Positions 18,485 through 27,338 of a DNA stretch of 64,000 nucleotides are shown here, in pieces. The stretch lies in assembly GCA_017792465.1 (NCBI GenBank), contig CP051234.1, positions 3,690,501-3,754,500 on the forward strand. Reading direction: 5' to 3'. The stretch is from Filomicrobium sp. (GTDB lineage: Bacteria > Pseudomonadota > Alphaproteobacteria > Rhizobiales > Hyphomicrobiaceae). Numbering within the stretch: the stretch's first letter is position 1; each line of letters opens with the position of its first letter. The notes beneath the pieces were generated by a model, which was not told where the DNA came from, ran no database searches, and saw only the letters and a list, made by a program, of their open reading frames with translations. The position numbers were made by a program, and so were the translations under genes.

Positions 18485-19531
18485 TCATGCAACCTCGCGG
18501 ACCTTGGGTGCGCAGCAGGTGCAGGCGTGCGTGACGGGCTCTTGGCCGCCAACAATTACGCCCTGACGGTGTGCAGCCGAGGCGATGATTTCGGCAATCA
18601 GGTTGTCATAGCCAAGGCCTGCCAGCTCCGCGATGATCGGGAGGTCGGAGTGCGTCGGGTGCAGCCCTGCAATCGGATTGGCCTCCAGGAAATGAGGAAG
18701 GCCGTTTGCATCCGACTTGAGATCGAGGCGAGCCGCATCACGGCAGTCAAGGGCGCGATAGGCCTGCAAAGCGATCGCGCCTGCGCGGCGCGCCTCCGCG
18801 TCGTCGGCCAGCGTGTAGACGACGGTCTCCTCGCAAGCTTCCTTGTTCTCGTAGGAGTAGACCGGATCTTCGGCACCTTCGCGCACCGTGATCTCAGCGA
18901 TCCCGATAATGCGGGCAGTGTCGCCGGTGCCCAGGATGCCGACCGTGAACTCGCGGCCGGGCAGGTAGGTCTCCGCCAGCACAGGCTGAGCGAAGCGCTC
19001 GATGAGGCGGGCGGCCGACTGGCGCAGGTCGTCCTTGTTCATGACGATGGACGCGGCGTCGCATCCCTTTCCGGTGCCTTCGGCAACCGGCTTGACGAAC
19101 AGCGGGTAATCAAGCGTAGCCGCATCGGCTTCTTCGGCCGAGCGCAGTTGCGCAAAGGTTGCCGTCGGCACGCCATGAGCCATGACGATCTGTTTGGCGA
19201 CCGATTTATCAAGAGTTGCGGCCATCGTCAGCGGATCGGAGAACGCGTAGGGCTGCTCGAAGAGTTCGCAAACAGCCGGAACTTGGGCTTCTCGAGAACG
19301 GCCTTTTAGTCCCTCGGCGATCGAGAAGACGAGATCGAAACGCTCGCCGGCGGCAAGACGGCGAGCAAGGTTCTGGCCGCGGCCGACGCGGTCGACATCG
19401 TGGCCGAGGTGGACGAGCGCCGCTTCGATTTCGTCGATCGTGGCCGGAGAGTCGAACTCGGCGACTTCCAGTTCGGAATAGCCTGCAGCCAGATATTCTT
19501 CGCGCAGGTCATAGACAAAGCCGATACGCAT
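18485..19531 (-). CDS. ATP-grasp ligase (D-Ala-D-Ala ligase-like), first copy
   Basis: 348 aa from the ATG at 19531, five bases after the kamA stop codon; in-frame ATGs further upstream lie inside kamA. ATP-grasp features: FDLVFSIAEGLKGRSREAQVPAVCE, YPLFVKPVAEGTGKGC, AETYLPGREFTVGILG and the C-terminal ARLDLKSDANGLPHFLEANPIAGL. It ends in a short Cys-containing tail (THACTCCAP). Sequence differs clearly from the second ATP-grasp protein, so they probably use different substrates in sequence. Predicted to ligate an amino-acid-like product of KamA. Confidence 0.8.
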   Translation of the reverse strand: MRIGFVYDLREEYLAAGYSELEVAEFDSPATIDEIEAALVHLGHDVDRVGRGQNLARRLAAGERFDLVFSIAEGLKGRSREAQVPAVCELFEQPYAFSDPLTMAATLDKSVAKQIVMAHGVPTATFAQLRSAEEADAATLDYPLFVKPVAEGTGKGCDAASIVMNKDDLRQSAARLIERFAQPVLAETYLPGREFTVGILGTGDTARIIGIAEITVREGAEDPVYSYENKEACEETVVYTLADDAEARRAGAIALQAYRALDCRDAARLDLKSDANGLPHFLEANPIAGLHPTHSDLPIIAELAGLGYDNLIAEIIASAAHRQGVIVGGQEPVTHACTCCAPKVREVA

Positions 19532-19535
19532 GGCG

Positions 19536-20945
19536 TCAGCCCTCCACGAAAGCCGGAGCGGTCGGTACGGCGGAGGCCAGGGCTGCAACAGCGCCAGGCT
19601 TGCCGGAACCGACCGTTCCGCCGGGATCGTTGTAGCGGTAGACACCGCCTTCGAAGTTGCGAAGGAGGAGGTCATCGCCATCGCGCCCGACGACGTACTC
19701 AGGCAGCAGCGGGATCTTTCCGCCGCCGCCAGGGGCGTCGATGACGTACTGGGGCACGGCGTAGCCTGTCGTGTGGCCGCGCAGGCCTTCGATGATCTCG
19801 ATGCCCTTGTCGACAGGGGTGCGGAACTGGGCCGAACCGGTGATCGGATCGCACTGGTAGAGGTAGTAGGGTTTTACGCGACGCATCAGGAGCCCGTGCA
19901 TCACGGACTTCATCGTTTCGACGTTGTCGTTGATGCCCTTGAGGAGCACCGTCTGGCTGCCGAGCGGGATGCCAGCGTCGGCAAGCCGGGTGACGGCCTG
20001 CGTCATTTCCGGCGTCAGCTCGGAAGGATGCGTGACATGGATGCTCATCCACAGCGGATGATGCTTCCTGAGCATGCGCACCAGGGAACGCGTCACGCGC
20101 ATCGGGAGCACGACCGGCACCTTCGTGCCGATGCGGATGAACTCGACATGGCGGATCGCCCGCAGGCGGCCGAGCAGGTAGTCGAGCCGGTCGTCCGACA
20201 AGGTCAGTGGGTCGCCGCCCGAGATCAGCACGTCGCGGATTTCGGTATGCGCCTCGATGTACTGGAGCGCTTTCTCCCACTGCGACTTGGAGAACGAATA
20301 GTCGCCGCCGGTCTCGCCGACCATGCGGGAACGGGTGCAATAGCGGCAGTACGTGGAGCAGAAGCCGGTCGCCAGGAATAGGACCCGGTCGGGGTAGCGG
20401 TGGACGAGGCCGGGGACGGCGGCGTCGTGGTCTTCGCCTAAGGGATCGTCGGCCTCACCGGGTGTGCGGATGTACTCCTGGCCCACCGGGATATGGGTGC
20501 GGCGCAGGCCGTCTTCCGGGTTATCCCGATCAAGAAGGCTGGCGTAGTACGGCGTAATGCCGACCGGCAGCGATCCGTTGTGGCGGACGACGGCGTCGCG
20601 CTCATCGTCTGACAGGCGGAAAATTCGCTCAAGCTCGGCAAGCGATTTGATGCGCGTGCGCAGCTGCCAGCGCCAGTCGTTCCAATCGCTGCTGGAGACT
20701 CGCGGGTAGAATTTCTTCTGGAACTGGCGGGCACCGGGGCCGACAGGGAAGCGCTCGCGGCGGGCTTCGGCGATTGGCACAACCTTGGCCGCCGGGTCCG
20801 TCGAAATGACGCCCGGTCCGCGTGGGCGAAGAGCCCGTTGGAGAATGTCGGTTTTGGTCGGGGTCGAGGACGGGCAGGCCGTCTCGATACTTGGAGGTTC
20901 CTCAATCTCGGGCGAGGTCATCTGCGTGTCGCAGGTTGTCCGCAT
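19536..20945 (-). CDS. kamA: Lysine 2,3-aminomutase-family radical SAM enzyme
   Basis: Radical SAM/PLP enzyme that converts L-lysine to beta-lysine in characterised members. The cluster motif CSTYCRYC sits near residue 200, preceded by RVLFLATGF; LISGGDPLTL, RIGTKVPVVLPMRV and the C-terminal PLYLYQCD-like stretch KPYYLYQCDP and YVIDAPGGGGKIPL are typical of KamA, including the PLP-binding region. The start at 20945 (469 aa) has GGAG about 10 nt upstream; an ATG at 21056 in the same frame lacks a proper site, and 20921 is also possible. It leads the five-gene operon. EF-P-modifying EpmB is shorter and lacks this long N-terminus, so a standalone aminomutase role is favoured. Confidence 0.85.
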   Translation of the reverse strand: MRTTCDTQMTSPEIEEPPSIETACPSSTPTKTDILQRALRPRGPGVISTDPAAKVVPIAEARRERFPVGPGARQFQKKFYPRVSSSDWNDWRWQLRTRIKSLAELERIFRLSDDERDAVVRHNGSLPVGITPYYASLLDRDNPEDGLRRTHIPVGQEYIRTPGEADDPLGEDHDAAVPGLVHRYPDRVLFLATGFCSTYCRYCTRSRMVGETGGDYSFSKSQWEKALQYIEAHTEIRDVLISGGDPLTLSDDRLDYLLGRLRAIRHVEFIRIGTKVPVVLPMRVTRSLVRMLRKHHPLWMSIHVTHPSELTPEMTQAVTRLADAGIPLGSQTVLLKGINDNVETMKSVMHGLLMRRVKPYYLYQCDPITGSAQFRTPVDKGIEIIEGLRGHTTGYAVPQYVIDAPGGGGKIPLLPEYVVGRDGDDLLLRNFEGGVYRYNDPGGTVGSGKPGAVAALASAVPTAPAFVEG

Positions 20946-21573
20946 CGGACATTTGCTCCGGTTTTTGGATAAAGGATTGCCACGCACGTCTGAGGCGGCA
21001 AACTCACCCTCATCCCCCGATTGGACCGTCGTGCGACTAGCCGCCGTTCCTGACATCCCAAACCGGGTGCGATCGCATATGCGATGTCGCGGGTGAATCG
21101 CAAGAGGAATTCTTTAGTCGGCGCAAAAAATTGTTCGGAGGTCCTGCCCGGCCGGCGGCCGGCCAGATTGTCGGCGTGTCGCTCGGATCATGTTGACGCC
21201 GGTGAGGGGTCCCCCCCCTGCCCCCTGATCGGCCAGTTCGCCCAGTCGGGGGGGACCGTTTTGAAGGCAAATGCGTCGAGAATGCGCCAGGCGGTCGCAA
21301 CGGGAGAGCCATCCGAGGCCTGGGAAAGCCGGACGATCACCCGTTCAGTCCGTGACTTTGGTGTTGAGCAGGGCGGTAACGAGAGCGGGCCCGTATAGCG
21401 TTGACCCGCCAATGTCCTTCGCATAATGAAGTCGGACACAGCATGTCACCGCAGCGAGTAATTATGGAACAGCCAAGACGCCGCCCGGGAGCGGGTGCTG
21501 GAACTGCGCGGGCTCTGCACGGGCGCGAAACACAAGGCGCTGCCGTCGACCTCACCAACGCGTGCGCCGTTAG
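20946..21573. other. Divergent intergenic region between kamA and the acyltransferase gene
   Basis: It holds the predicted kamA upstream region, the 14-bp palindrome and a GC-rich stem-loop: GGTCCCCCCC (21208-21217) pairs with GGGGGGGACC (21248-21257) and is followed by GTTTTG on the plus strand. No gene precedes that stem on the plus strand, so it may belong to a leader or a small transcript. No convincing coding sequence was seen here. Confidence 0.4.
21072..21085. promoter_or_regulatory. 14-bp palindrome upstream of kamA
   Basis: ATCGCATATGCGAT is a perfect palindrome about 127 nt before the chosen kamA start and just outside the longest possible open frame. It may be an operator, but no second copy was found in the window. 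Confidence 0.3.
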
Positions 21574-23679
21574 ATGACTTCTCTCGATACAGCCACCGGC
21601 CTGGGCACTGCCACGAGCTCTCGCTATTTTCCGTTTATCGACGGATTGCGGTGCCTGGCCGTCTGCGCGGTGATCGCCCATCACTTCTATCCGCATCTCA
21701 TGGCGAGCGGCTACCTGGGCGTTGATATCTTCTTCGTCATTTCCGGCTTCGTCATTACGCAATCGCTGCTGACGCACAAGACCTCGTCGATCGGCGGCTA
21801 TTTCCTGGGGTTCTATACGCGACGGATCAAGCGTCTGGCGCCGGCGCTGGTTGTATGCGTGGCGGTCACGTGTTTACTGATTGCGTTCTTTAATCCTGAA
21901 CCTCAGCGGCATATCAAGACCGGGTTATTCTCGCTCATCGGTGTCTCGAACTGGTCGCTTTATTTCGACGAACTCGACTACTGGGGACAGTCGGCGCGGT
22001 TCAATCCCTTCACGCATACCTGGTCGTTGGGCGTCGAAGAACAGTTCTATTTCCTGTTTCCCGCCGTCTTGTGGCTGACGGTCTTTATGCGCGCGTCAAA
22101 GCGTTTGGGTTTGGCGATAATCGCCATTGCCGGCGCCTGTTTCGTCTCCTTGGCGGCGTATATCTATTTCCATGAAAGCGCGCGGTCGGCGGTGCATTAC
22201 CTGCCGCAGTTCCGGGTCTGGCAGCTTGGCCTTGGAGCACTCGCCGCGCTTTACGTGGCGTCTAGAGACTTCGCGCAGATCCGGGCGTTGGCCGCGGCGC
22301 CGAGCGTTCTGCTTCTTGGCGTCATCGTGCTTTGTTTGTTTGCGCCCGATAATCTTGCGCTTTGGGCGACGGTGGTCGCAACGTTTGCCACCACGCTTCT
22401 CATTTTAAAGGGCGTTGCCGGCGGCGGTGTCACGTCGATCTTGGAGCAGTCTGCGGTCCAATACATCGGGCGCATCTCGTATTCGCTCTACCTGTGGCAC
22501 TGGCCGGTGATCGTCATCAGCCTTTGGACCATCGGCATCCATCTTTGGTCGCTGCCGCTGCAGCTTCTTTTGATCTTCGCGCTGGGGGCCGGCTCTTATC
22601 ATTTTATCGAACGGCCGCTACGGCATGCGCCGTGGACGCCGAAGAATTTGTCGTTGCGAACCCGTCTTGCAGTTGGAGCGGTGGCGGCGGCGTTGGTGAT
22701 CGTGGTCGCAGACAGCTCGTCGGCCAAGTGGCTCTATCTGGGCAGCAGCGAGCAAGGCACCGCAAAGCAGTCTGCGCCGCACGTTAGCGCGAAATACTGC
22801 CCGGGAGGCGACGCCGACGCGCAAGCGGACGGCAAGAAGAAGCGCGCCATCCGGGCCATCGGCAACTCGCATGCCTACCATATTCTGCCGGCCTTGCGAC
22901 GGATCGCGGAGGACTGCAATTTCCGCCTGTTGCATACCGAGCAGAGCGATAAGATCATTTATCCGCGCGGCGTGGGTGTGGCTCCCAACAAGGTCAGAGC
23001 CGCTCTCGCCGACCTCGGGAAGGGCGACATTCTCATCGTATCGAGCCTGTTCCGGCTTCTCTACCAACAGCCCTATCTCAATTCGCGCGGCGACCATTGG
23101 AACGATCACAGCGCCGTCAAGAAGGCGAAGGGCTATGGTCTCGACAACTGGTTGAAAGAGTTCGACGACATTCTGGCGAAGACCAAGAAACGCGGGATAT
23201 CCGTGGTGCTCTTTTTGCCCAACGTAACGTTCAATTCCGCGAGCACGAGCGTGCCGTTCGAGCTTTGCCTGAAAGAGTGGTTTCGTATCCCAAGCGATTC
23301 TTGCGGAGAGATGGTCGAGAGGGCCTATCTCGACGAACGATTCCCAAAGCGTTGGTATGAAGAGCTGCGGGCGCGGGAGCAGCGGTTGCAGCATTTGCAC
23401 CTGTTCGATCCGATGCCGACTTATTGTCCGGGGAAAGACCGTTGCTCGCGCATCGTCGCCAATACCATTGCCTTCCGCGACACCAACCATTTAACCGAGG
23501 CCGGGGCGCTCTTGATGATCGAACCGCTCAGCCGGTTCCTATGGGAAAGTGGTTTGTTATCCGATGAGGCAAATCAGGCGTCGAACGTCGATGTTGGGAC
23601 TTCCCGGCGGGCCGAAAAGTTGAACTCTGAAGCGAAGGCACCAGCTTCGGCAAAGGCAGATGATTCAGCGGCGCAGTAG
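21574..23679 (+). CDS. OafA/YrhL-type acyltransferase with C-terminal SGNH domain
   Basis: 701 aa. The N-terminal acyltransferase-3 membrane domain (about residues 15-380, some ten TM helices) has FIDGLRCLAVCAVIAHHF, GYLGVDIFFVISGFVIT and RRIKRLAPAL, the usual active-site and membrane motifs. The C-terminal domain is SGNH-like: RAIGNSHAYHILPAL has the GNS(H) block and FRDTNHLTEAGALLM the DxxH catalytic pair. Such proteins O-acetylate surface polysaccharides, passing the acyl group across the inner membrane. No clear Shine-Dalgarno is seen before the ATG. No polysaccharide genes adjoin, so the target is unknown. Confidence 0.85.
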   Translation: MTSLDTATGLGTATSSRYFPFIDGLRCLAVCAVIAHHFYPHLMASGYLGVDIFFVISGFVITQSLLTHKTSSIGGYFLGFYTRRIKRLAPALVVCVAVTCLLIAFFNPEPQRHIKTGLFSLIGVSNWSLYFDELDYWGQSARFNPFTHTWSLGVEEQFYFLFPAVLWLTVFMRASKRLGLAIIAIAGACFVSLAAYIYFHESARSAVHYLPQFRVWQLGLGALAALYVASRDFAQIRALAAAPSVLLLGVIVLCLFAPDNLALWATVVATFATTLLILKGVAGGGVTSILEQSAVQYIGRISYSLYLWHWPVIVISLWTIGIHLWSLPLQLLLIFALGAGSYHFIERPLRHAPWTPKNLSLRTRLAVGAVAAALVIVVADSSSAKWLYLGSSEQGTAKQSAPHVSAKYCPGGDADAQADGKKKRAIRAIGNSHAYHILPALRRIAEDCNFRLLHTEQSDKIIYPRGVGVAPNKVRAALADLGKGDILIVSSLFRLLYQQPYLNSRGDHWNDHSAVKKAKGYGLDNWLKEFDDILAKTKKRGISVVLFLPNVTFNSASTSVPFELCLKEWFRIPSDSCGEMVERAYLDERFPKRWYEELRAREQRLQHLHLFDPMPTYCPGKDRCSRIVANTIAFRDTNHLTEAGALLMIEPLSRFLWESGLLSDEANQASNVDVGTSRRAEKLNSEAKAPASAKADDSAAQ

Positions 23680-23783
23680 CTCCGTCGATATCTCCTATCG
23701 AGCCCGGATAAAATTCCTTAGCGTCGGCGGGCGACGGATCTGAAGGATTTAACGGCCGACTCCCGGAACGTGTCGCCACGCGT

Positions 23784-23798
23784 CGGGCATTATGCCCG
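23784..23798. promoter_or_regulatory. Palindromic operator candidate, copy 1 (CGGGCATTATGCCCG)
   Basis: Perfect inverted repeat with arms CGGGCA/TGCCCG, extended by one more base pair here. It lies 71 nt before the histidine kinase start. The identical 15-mer occurs again at 25944-25958, before the TolQ-like operon. Confidence 0.6.
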
Positions 23799-23869
23799 AA
23801 ATGGTCGTGAACTGCTTCTCCTTGCGGTGAGCCTATGGCAGATTGCGCCAACTTGCCAGGAGAACCCCT

Positions 23870-25270
23870 ATGCGCCTTTTGACAGCCCTCGTCTTGAGAT
23901 TGATGTTTGTCGTCTTGTTCTGCCTGAGCTTGACGGTCGTCTGGATATTGCTGAGCACGCACCACAGTATCGATGCTGCGGCGACGCAATCGGCGCAGCG
24001 TGTGGAAGCGCAATTGCGCGGAATCTATTGGCAGCAGCTGTTGTGGCGCAACGGCCTCGACAGAACTTCGCTGCTGCCGATGCCGAATTGGCGGACGTTG
24101 GAAACGCAAAGCCTCATCGCTCCAGGCATCTGTGTCGCGTTCACGCCACCGGCGGGCGACAAGAGCACGATGTGCAGTCAGACCCAGTCTCTGGGTGCCG
24201 CACCACCGGAATGGTTCACACTCGGCTACAGCGCAATTTTCGGCGGTCATGCAACTCATGAAGCGTTCCTGTCGGTTCGGGAAAAGACGGTCGGCTCGAT
24301 CCATACTTACGCGGATGCCGATGCCGCCATGCGCATCGCCTGGGCGCAGGTGTCATCCATCGTCGCCATTGCCAGCATGCTGGCGCTTGGGATCGGCTTC
24401 CTTGCCGCGCTGATGATCGGACAGGTGTTGCTGCCGGCGCAGACGATCATTGGTGTGCTGCACCAGCTTGAGGCGGGCAACCTGTCGCAACGCGTTCCGC
24501 CCATACGAAGTGCTGCATTCAATACGATTGCGGGTGCTGTAAACGACCTGGGCGAGAACCTGCAGCACTCGCGCGACGAGAGCCGCAGGTTGACCGCTCG
24601 GCTGTTGGAAATTCAAGAAGAGGAGCGCCGGGCGATTGCGCGGGATCTACACGACGAGTTCGGTCAATCTCTGACTGCGACATCGGCCTTGGCTGCGTTG
24701 ATCGAAGCGAATGCCGCACCCGATAGAGATGAGATCGCCGCAGATGCCCGCGCCATCTCCCGCATCCAAAAAGACATGATGGAAACACTGCGATCGACCC
24801 TGGTTCGCCTCAGATCGCAAAGCATCGAGGAGGTCGGTCTGGAAGCCAACCTGCGCCAACTGGTTGCCGACTACAATACACAAAGCAGCGCGAAGGCTGT
24901 CTATCGTCTCGATATCTCGGGCGGGCTTGCGACGCTTCATCAACGTGTCTGTGTCGATCTCTACCGCATCGTTCAGGAATGCCTGACCAACGCCACGCGG
25001 CACGGTGCGCCGAATGAGGTTCGGGTGAGCGTCGCGCACATCGACAACGATGACGCGCATATTGCCTTGGTCGTCGAGGACGATGGCGGCGGCGACGTCA
25101 GGACCTTCAAGAATTCTGGCGGCTACGGCCTGCAAGGCATCCGCGAGAGGATCGCTGCACTTGGCGGATCCTTGGCGATTGGCAACGTGGCGCGCGGTGT
25201 GCGTGTCAGCGCGAAGATTCCATTGAGCGCCGTGGCACCGATCGGACCGGTTGCTGGAGCGCCCGCTTGA
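23870..25270 (+). CDS. Membrane histidine kinase, HAMP + HisKA_3/HATPase type
   Basis: 466 aa from the ATG at 23870, which has CCAGGAGA upstream (23857-23864); the in-frame start at 23843 has none. TM1 (about 5-28) and TM2 (about 155-185) enclose a 120-residue periplasmic sensor part with a Cys pair (GICVAF, TMCSQT). A HAMP domain follows, then the NarL-class phosphoacceptor box AIARDLHDEFGQS with His at about residue 261, an N-box ECLTNATRHG and a G-box GYGLQGIRERI. It resembles MoxY-like kinases but sits with its own regulator and an envelope operon. The response regulator gene overlaps its stop codon. Confidence 0.85.
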   Translation: MRLLTALVLRLMFVVLFCLSLTVVWILLSTHHSIDAAATQSAQRVEAQLRGIYWQQLLWRNGLDRTSLLPMPNWRTLETQSLIAPGICVAFTPPAGDKSTMCSQTQSLGAAPPEWFTLGYSAIFGGHATHEAFLSVREKTVGSIHTYADADAAMRIAWAQVSSIVAIASMLALGIGFLAALMIGQVLLPAQTIIGVLHQLEAGNLSQRVPPIRSAAFNTIAGAVNDLGENLQHSRDESRRLTARLLEIQEEERRAIARDLHDEFGQSLTATSALAALIEANAAPDRDEIAADARAISRIQKDMMETLRSTLVRLRSQSIEEVGLEANLRQLVADYNTQSSAKAVYRLDISGGLATLHQRVCVDLYRIVQECLTNATRHGAPNEVRVSVAHIDNDDAHIALVVEDDGGGDVRTFKNSGGYGLQGIRERIAALGGSLAIGNVARGVRVSAKIPLSAVAPIGPVAGAPA

Positions 25271-25941
25271 GTGCCGTCTCAATCCTGCTGGTGGACGATC
25301 ATCCGATCGTTCGGGAGGGCTACCGCCGGTTATTGGAAAAGCAGCCGGGCTTTGTCGTTTGCGCGGAAGCGGCTGACGCCAGGACCGCCTATCAGCTTTA
25401 CAAGGACAAGCGTCCCGACGTTGTGATCATGGACATGTCGCTGGAAGGCGCCAGCGGCCTCGAAGCTTTGCGCCACATTCGCGAATGGGACAAGGATGCC
25501 AGGATGCTGGTCTTCACGATGCATCATGGTGCCGCCTTCGCGTTGAAGGCCTTCGAGGCCGGGGCATCGGGGTATGTCACGAAGGGCAGTCAGCCTGGCG
25601 AGCTTATCAGAGCGGTCGAGATCGTGGCGCGCGGCGGGCGTATCGTCAGCGATGACGTCTCGCAAGCCATTGCGGCCGACACGCTGAACGGCAGCGCCAG
25701 TATCATCGATGGGCTGGGCCCGCGCGAGACGGAAATTCTAAGGCTGCTTGCCTCAGGCGTCAGCAGTGAAGAGATCGCGCAGCTCCTTAACCTCAGCCAC
25801 AAAACCGTGCGCAATCATCACTACGCGATCAAAAGCAAAATCGGTGCGCGCAATGATGCCCACCTCGTCTGGCTTGCCCTCAACGCCGGGCTGCTGACCA
25901 ACACTCTGCAGAATCCTCGTGACGATCAGAGCAAGGAGTGA
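25267..25941 (+). CDS. NarL/LuxR-family response regulator
   Basis: 224 aa starting at a TTG that overlaps the kinase stop (TTGA). Receiver domain with the acidic pair in LLVDDHPIV, phosphoacceptor Asp at about residue 56 (VVIMDMS) and the Lys in GYVTKGS. The C-terminal LuxR HTH reads LGPRETEILRLLASGVSSEEIAQLLNLSHKTVRNHHYAIKSKI. It is the cognate partner of the preceding kinase. The repeated 15-bp palindrome flanking the pair is the best candidate for its binding site, which would give autoregulation and control of the downstream membrane operon. Confidence 0.88.
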   Translation: MSAVSILLVDDHPIVREGYRRLLEKQPGFVVCAEAADARTAYQLYKDKRPDVVIMDMSLEGASGLEALRHIREWDKDARMLVFTMHHGAAFALKAFEAGASGYVTKGSQPGELIRAVEIVARGGRIVSDDVSQAIAADTLNGSASIIDGLGPRETEILRLLASGVSSEEIAQLLNLSHKTVRNHHYAIKSKIGARNDAHLVWLALNAGLLTNTLQNPRDDQSKE

Positions 25942-25943
25942 CG

Positions 25944-25958
25944 CGGGCATTATGCCCG
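25944..25958. promoter_or_regulatory. Palindromic operator candidate, copy 2 (CGGGCATTATGCCCG)
   Basis: Identical 15-bp palindrome to 23784-23798, beginning 3 nt after the response-regulator stop and 85 nt before the TolQ-like gene. Both sites are followed 24-33 nt later by a similar CCTAWGGCAG sequence (23832 and 25983). Confidence 0.6.
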
Positions 25959-26042
25959 GCGTTGCGCGGGCACGCTGCTCTGCCTAAGGCAGCCCGGATG
26001 CTTATCCTCTAGCGCAAAAGAGGAAAGCCCGAGGATATTTTC

Positions 26043-27338
26043 ATGAGCCGACAATTCGATCCGCCTGGCAACATCATCTTGCTGCGAGGCGCCTGCCTGT
26101 GGCTGCTCGTCGCCTTGGTTCTGGCTTGGTGCATGGTCGGCCTGTTTCTTCAAGTTCCGCTCATTCAGAGTATCTTTTCGGGCAAGTTTTCCCGCCTTCT
26201 GCAAGGGCACATCGACTTCTTGTTGATGACGGCGCTGATCCTGGGCATTTACGCCACCAAGACGCTGCTGCCGTGGCACGTGCGCTGGGCGATGGTGATT
26301 GGCGCCTTCACGAATTCCAGCCTGTTCGTTTTGTTGGCGATCTTCCCATCCATCGACAGCCCGACGCCGCCCTCAGGTTTCTTTCCGAGCCTCTATCAGG
26401 TCTACCTCTATTCAAGCCTGATCCTGACGAGTTACGGGTTCGGCCGGGCGGCCGTTCTCATTTTGCTCTCGACCTTTCAGGAGGACGAGACAGATCCGGT
26501 CGAGCGGGTCGCGCCGGTGACAGGCGGGCATGCGTCAGGCGGTGGCAAAGTGCAGTTTCAGCGCTCCGCCATGTCGCGATACTGGTCGCCTGCGCGCCGC
26601 TTTGCGATGCGGCGATCGTTGCGCCAATATCTCACTTCGCCGACTCGCAATGATCCGCTGGTGATGTGGCTGATCTTTACCGGGCTTTCCATCTTTGCCG
26701 TCTACCTTCTCTGGTTCTACGGCTTAGCGCAGAAGGTGATCGAAGGAGACCCGACTCGCGTCTCGCTCTTGATCATCGGGCTTTACGTTGCGACCTCACT
26801 GCATTGTCTCTATCGCGCGAGGGCGTTGTCCTCTCAGGCGGTCAAAACAGATGAAGTCGCGCGCATCATTCAATCTCGCGAAGAGCGCAGCTTGCCCAAT
26901 TGCGCCGTTGCAACCTATATCGGCGACCTTAAAGCGAAAGCGGGACACGAGGCCGAAGGCAAGGTCGACTCTTCGATCCTGCTCAGGGTGCTTGCCGAAC
27001 GACTGCGCGGCTCCAACGATCTTGGTGCCTTTTCAAGCGACGCGTTGATGAAGCTTGGTTTGTTGGGGACGATTATCGGCTTCATCATCATGCTCGCGCC
27101 GATCGCGGATCTCGATCCGGAGAACACGGCCGCGGTCAAGACGTCGATGGGTGTGATGAGCAATGGCATGGCGATTGCCATGTACACGACGCTGACCGGG
27201 CTCGTCGCCTCGCTATTGGTCAAGCTGCAGTACCGGATCGTCGAAAAGGCGGCGTCCGGGATCTTCACCTCGGCGGTTGAATTGACCGAGGTGCACATCA
27301 AGCCGTCGCTGCAGCCGAAACTGGATGTCGCAGCATGA
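26043..27338 (+). CDS. MotA/TolQ/ExbB-like membrane protein with extra N-terminal membrane domain
   Basis: 431 aa, about eight predicted TM helices. The C-terminal third (about 300-420) matches the MotA/TolQ/ExbB proton-channel pattern: LMKLGLLGTIIGFIIML, then SMGVMSNGMAIAMYTTLTGLVASLLVKL. The N-terminal 150 residues form a separate four-helix module (GHIDFLLMTALILGIYATK, GAFTNSSLFVLLAIFP) not present in ordinary TolQ; it is faintly reminiscent of small four-TM isomerase-type membrane domains, but that is speculative. GAGG precedes the ATG. First gene of a three-gene operon behind the two-component system; the next gene starts within its stop codon (ATGA). Confidence 0.7.
   Translation: MSRQFDPPGNIILLRGACLWLLVALVLAWCMVGLFLQVPLIQSIFSGKFSRLLQGHIDFLLMTALILGIYATKTLLPWHVRWAMVIGAFTNSSLFVLLAIFPSIDSPTPPSGFFPSLYQVYLYSSLILTSYGFGRAAVLILLSTFQEDETDPVERVAPVTGGHASGGGKVQFQRSAMSRYWSPARRFAMRRSLRQYLTSPTRNDPLVMWLIFTGLSIFAVYLLWFYGLAQKVIEGDPTRVSLLIIGLYVATSLHCLYRARALSSQAVKTDEVARIIQSREERSLPNCAVATYIGDLKAKAGHEAEGKVDSSILLRVLAERLRGSNDLGAFSSDALMKLGLLGTIIGFIIMLAPIADLDPENTAAVKTSMGVMSNGMAIAMYTTLTGLVASLLVKLQYRIVEKAASGIFTSAVELTEVHIKPSLQPKLDVAA

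Noticed and set aside
17702-19309. 535-aa plus-strand open frame opposite the ATP-grasp genes
   Set aside because: Crosses two real minus-strand genes with clear ATP-grasp motifs; not coding.
20946-21573. Lysine riboswitch before kamA
   Set aside because: The region does not show the multi-helix conserved lysine riboswitch core that I could recognise, and the class is rare in alphaproteobacteria.
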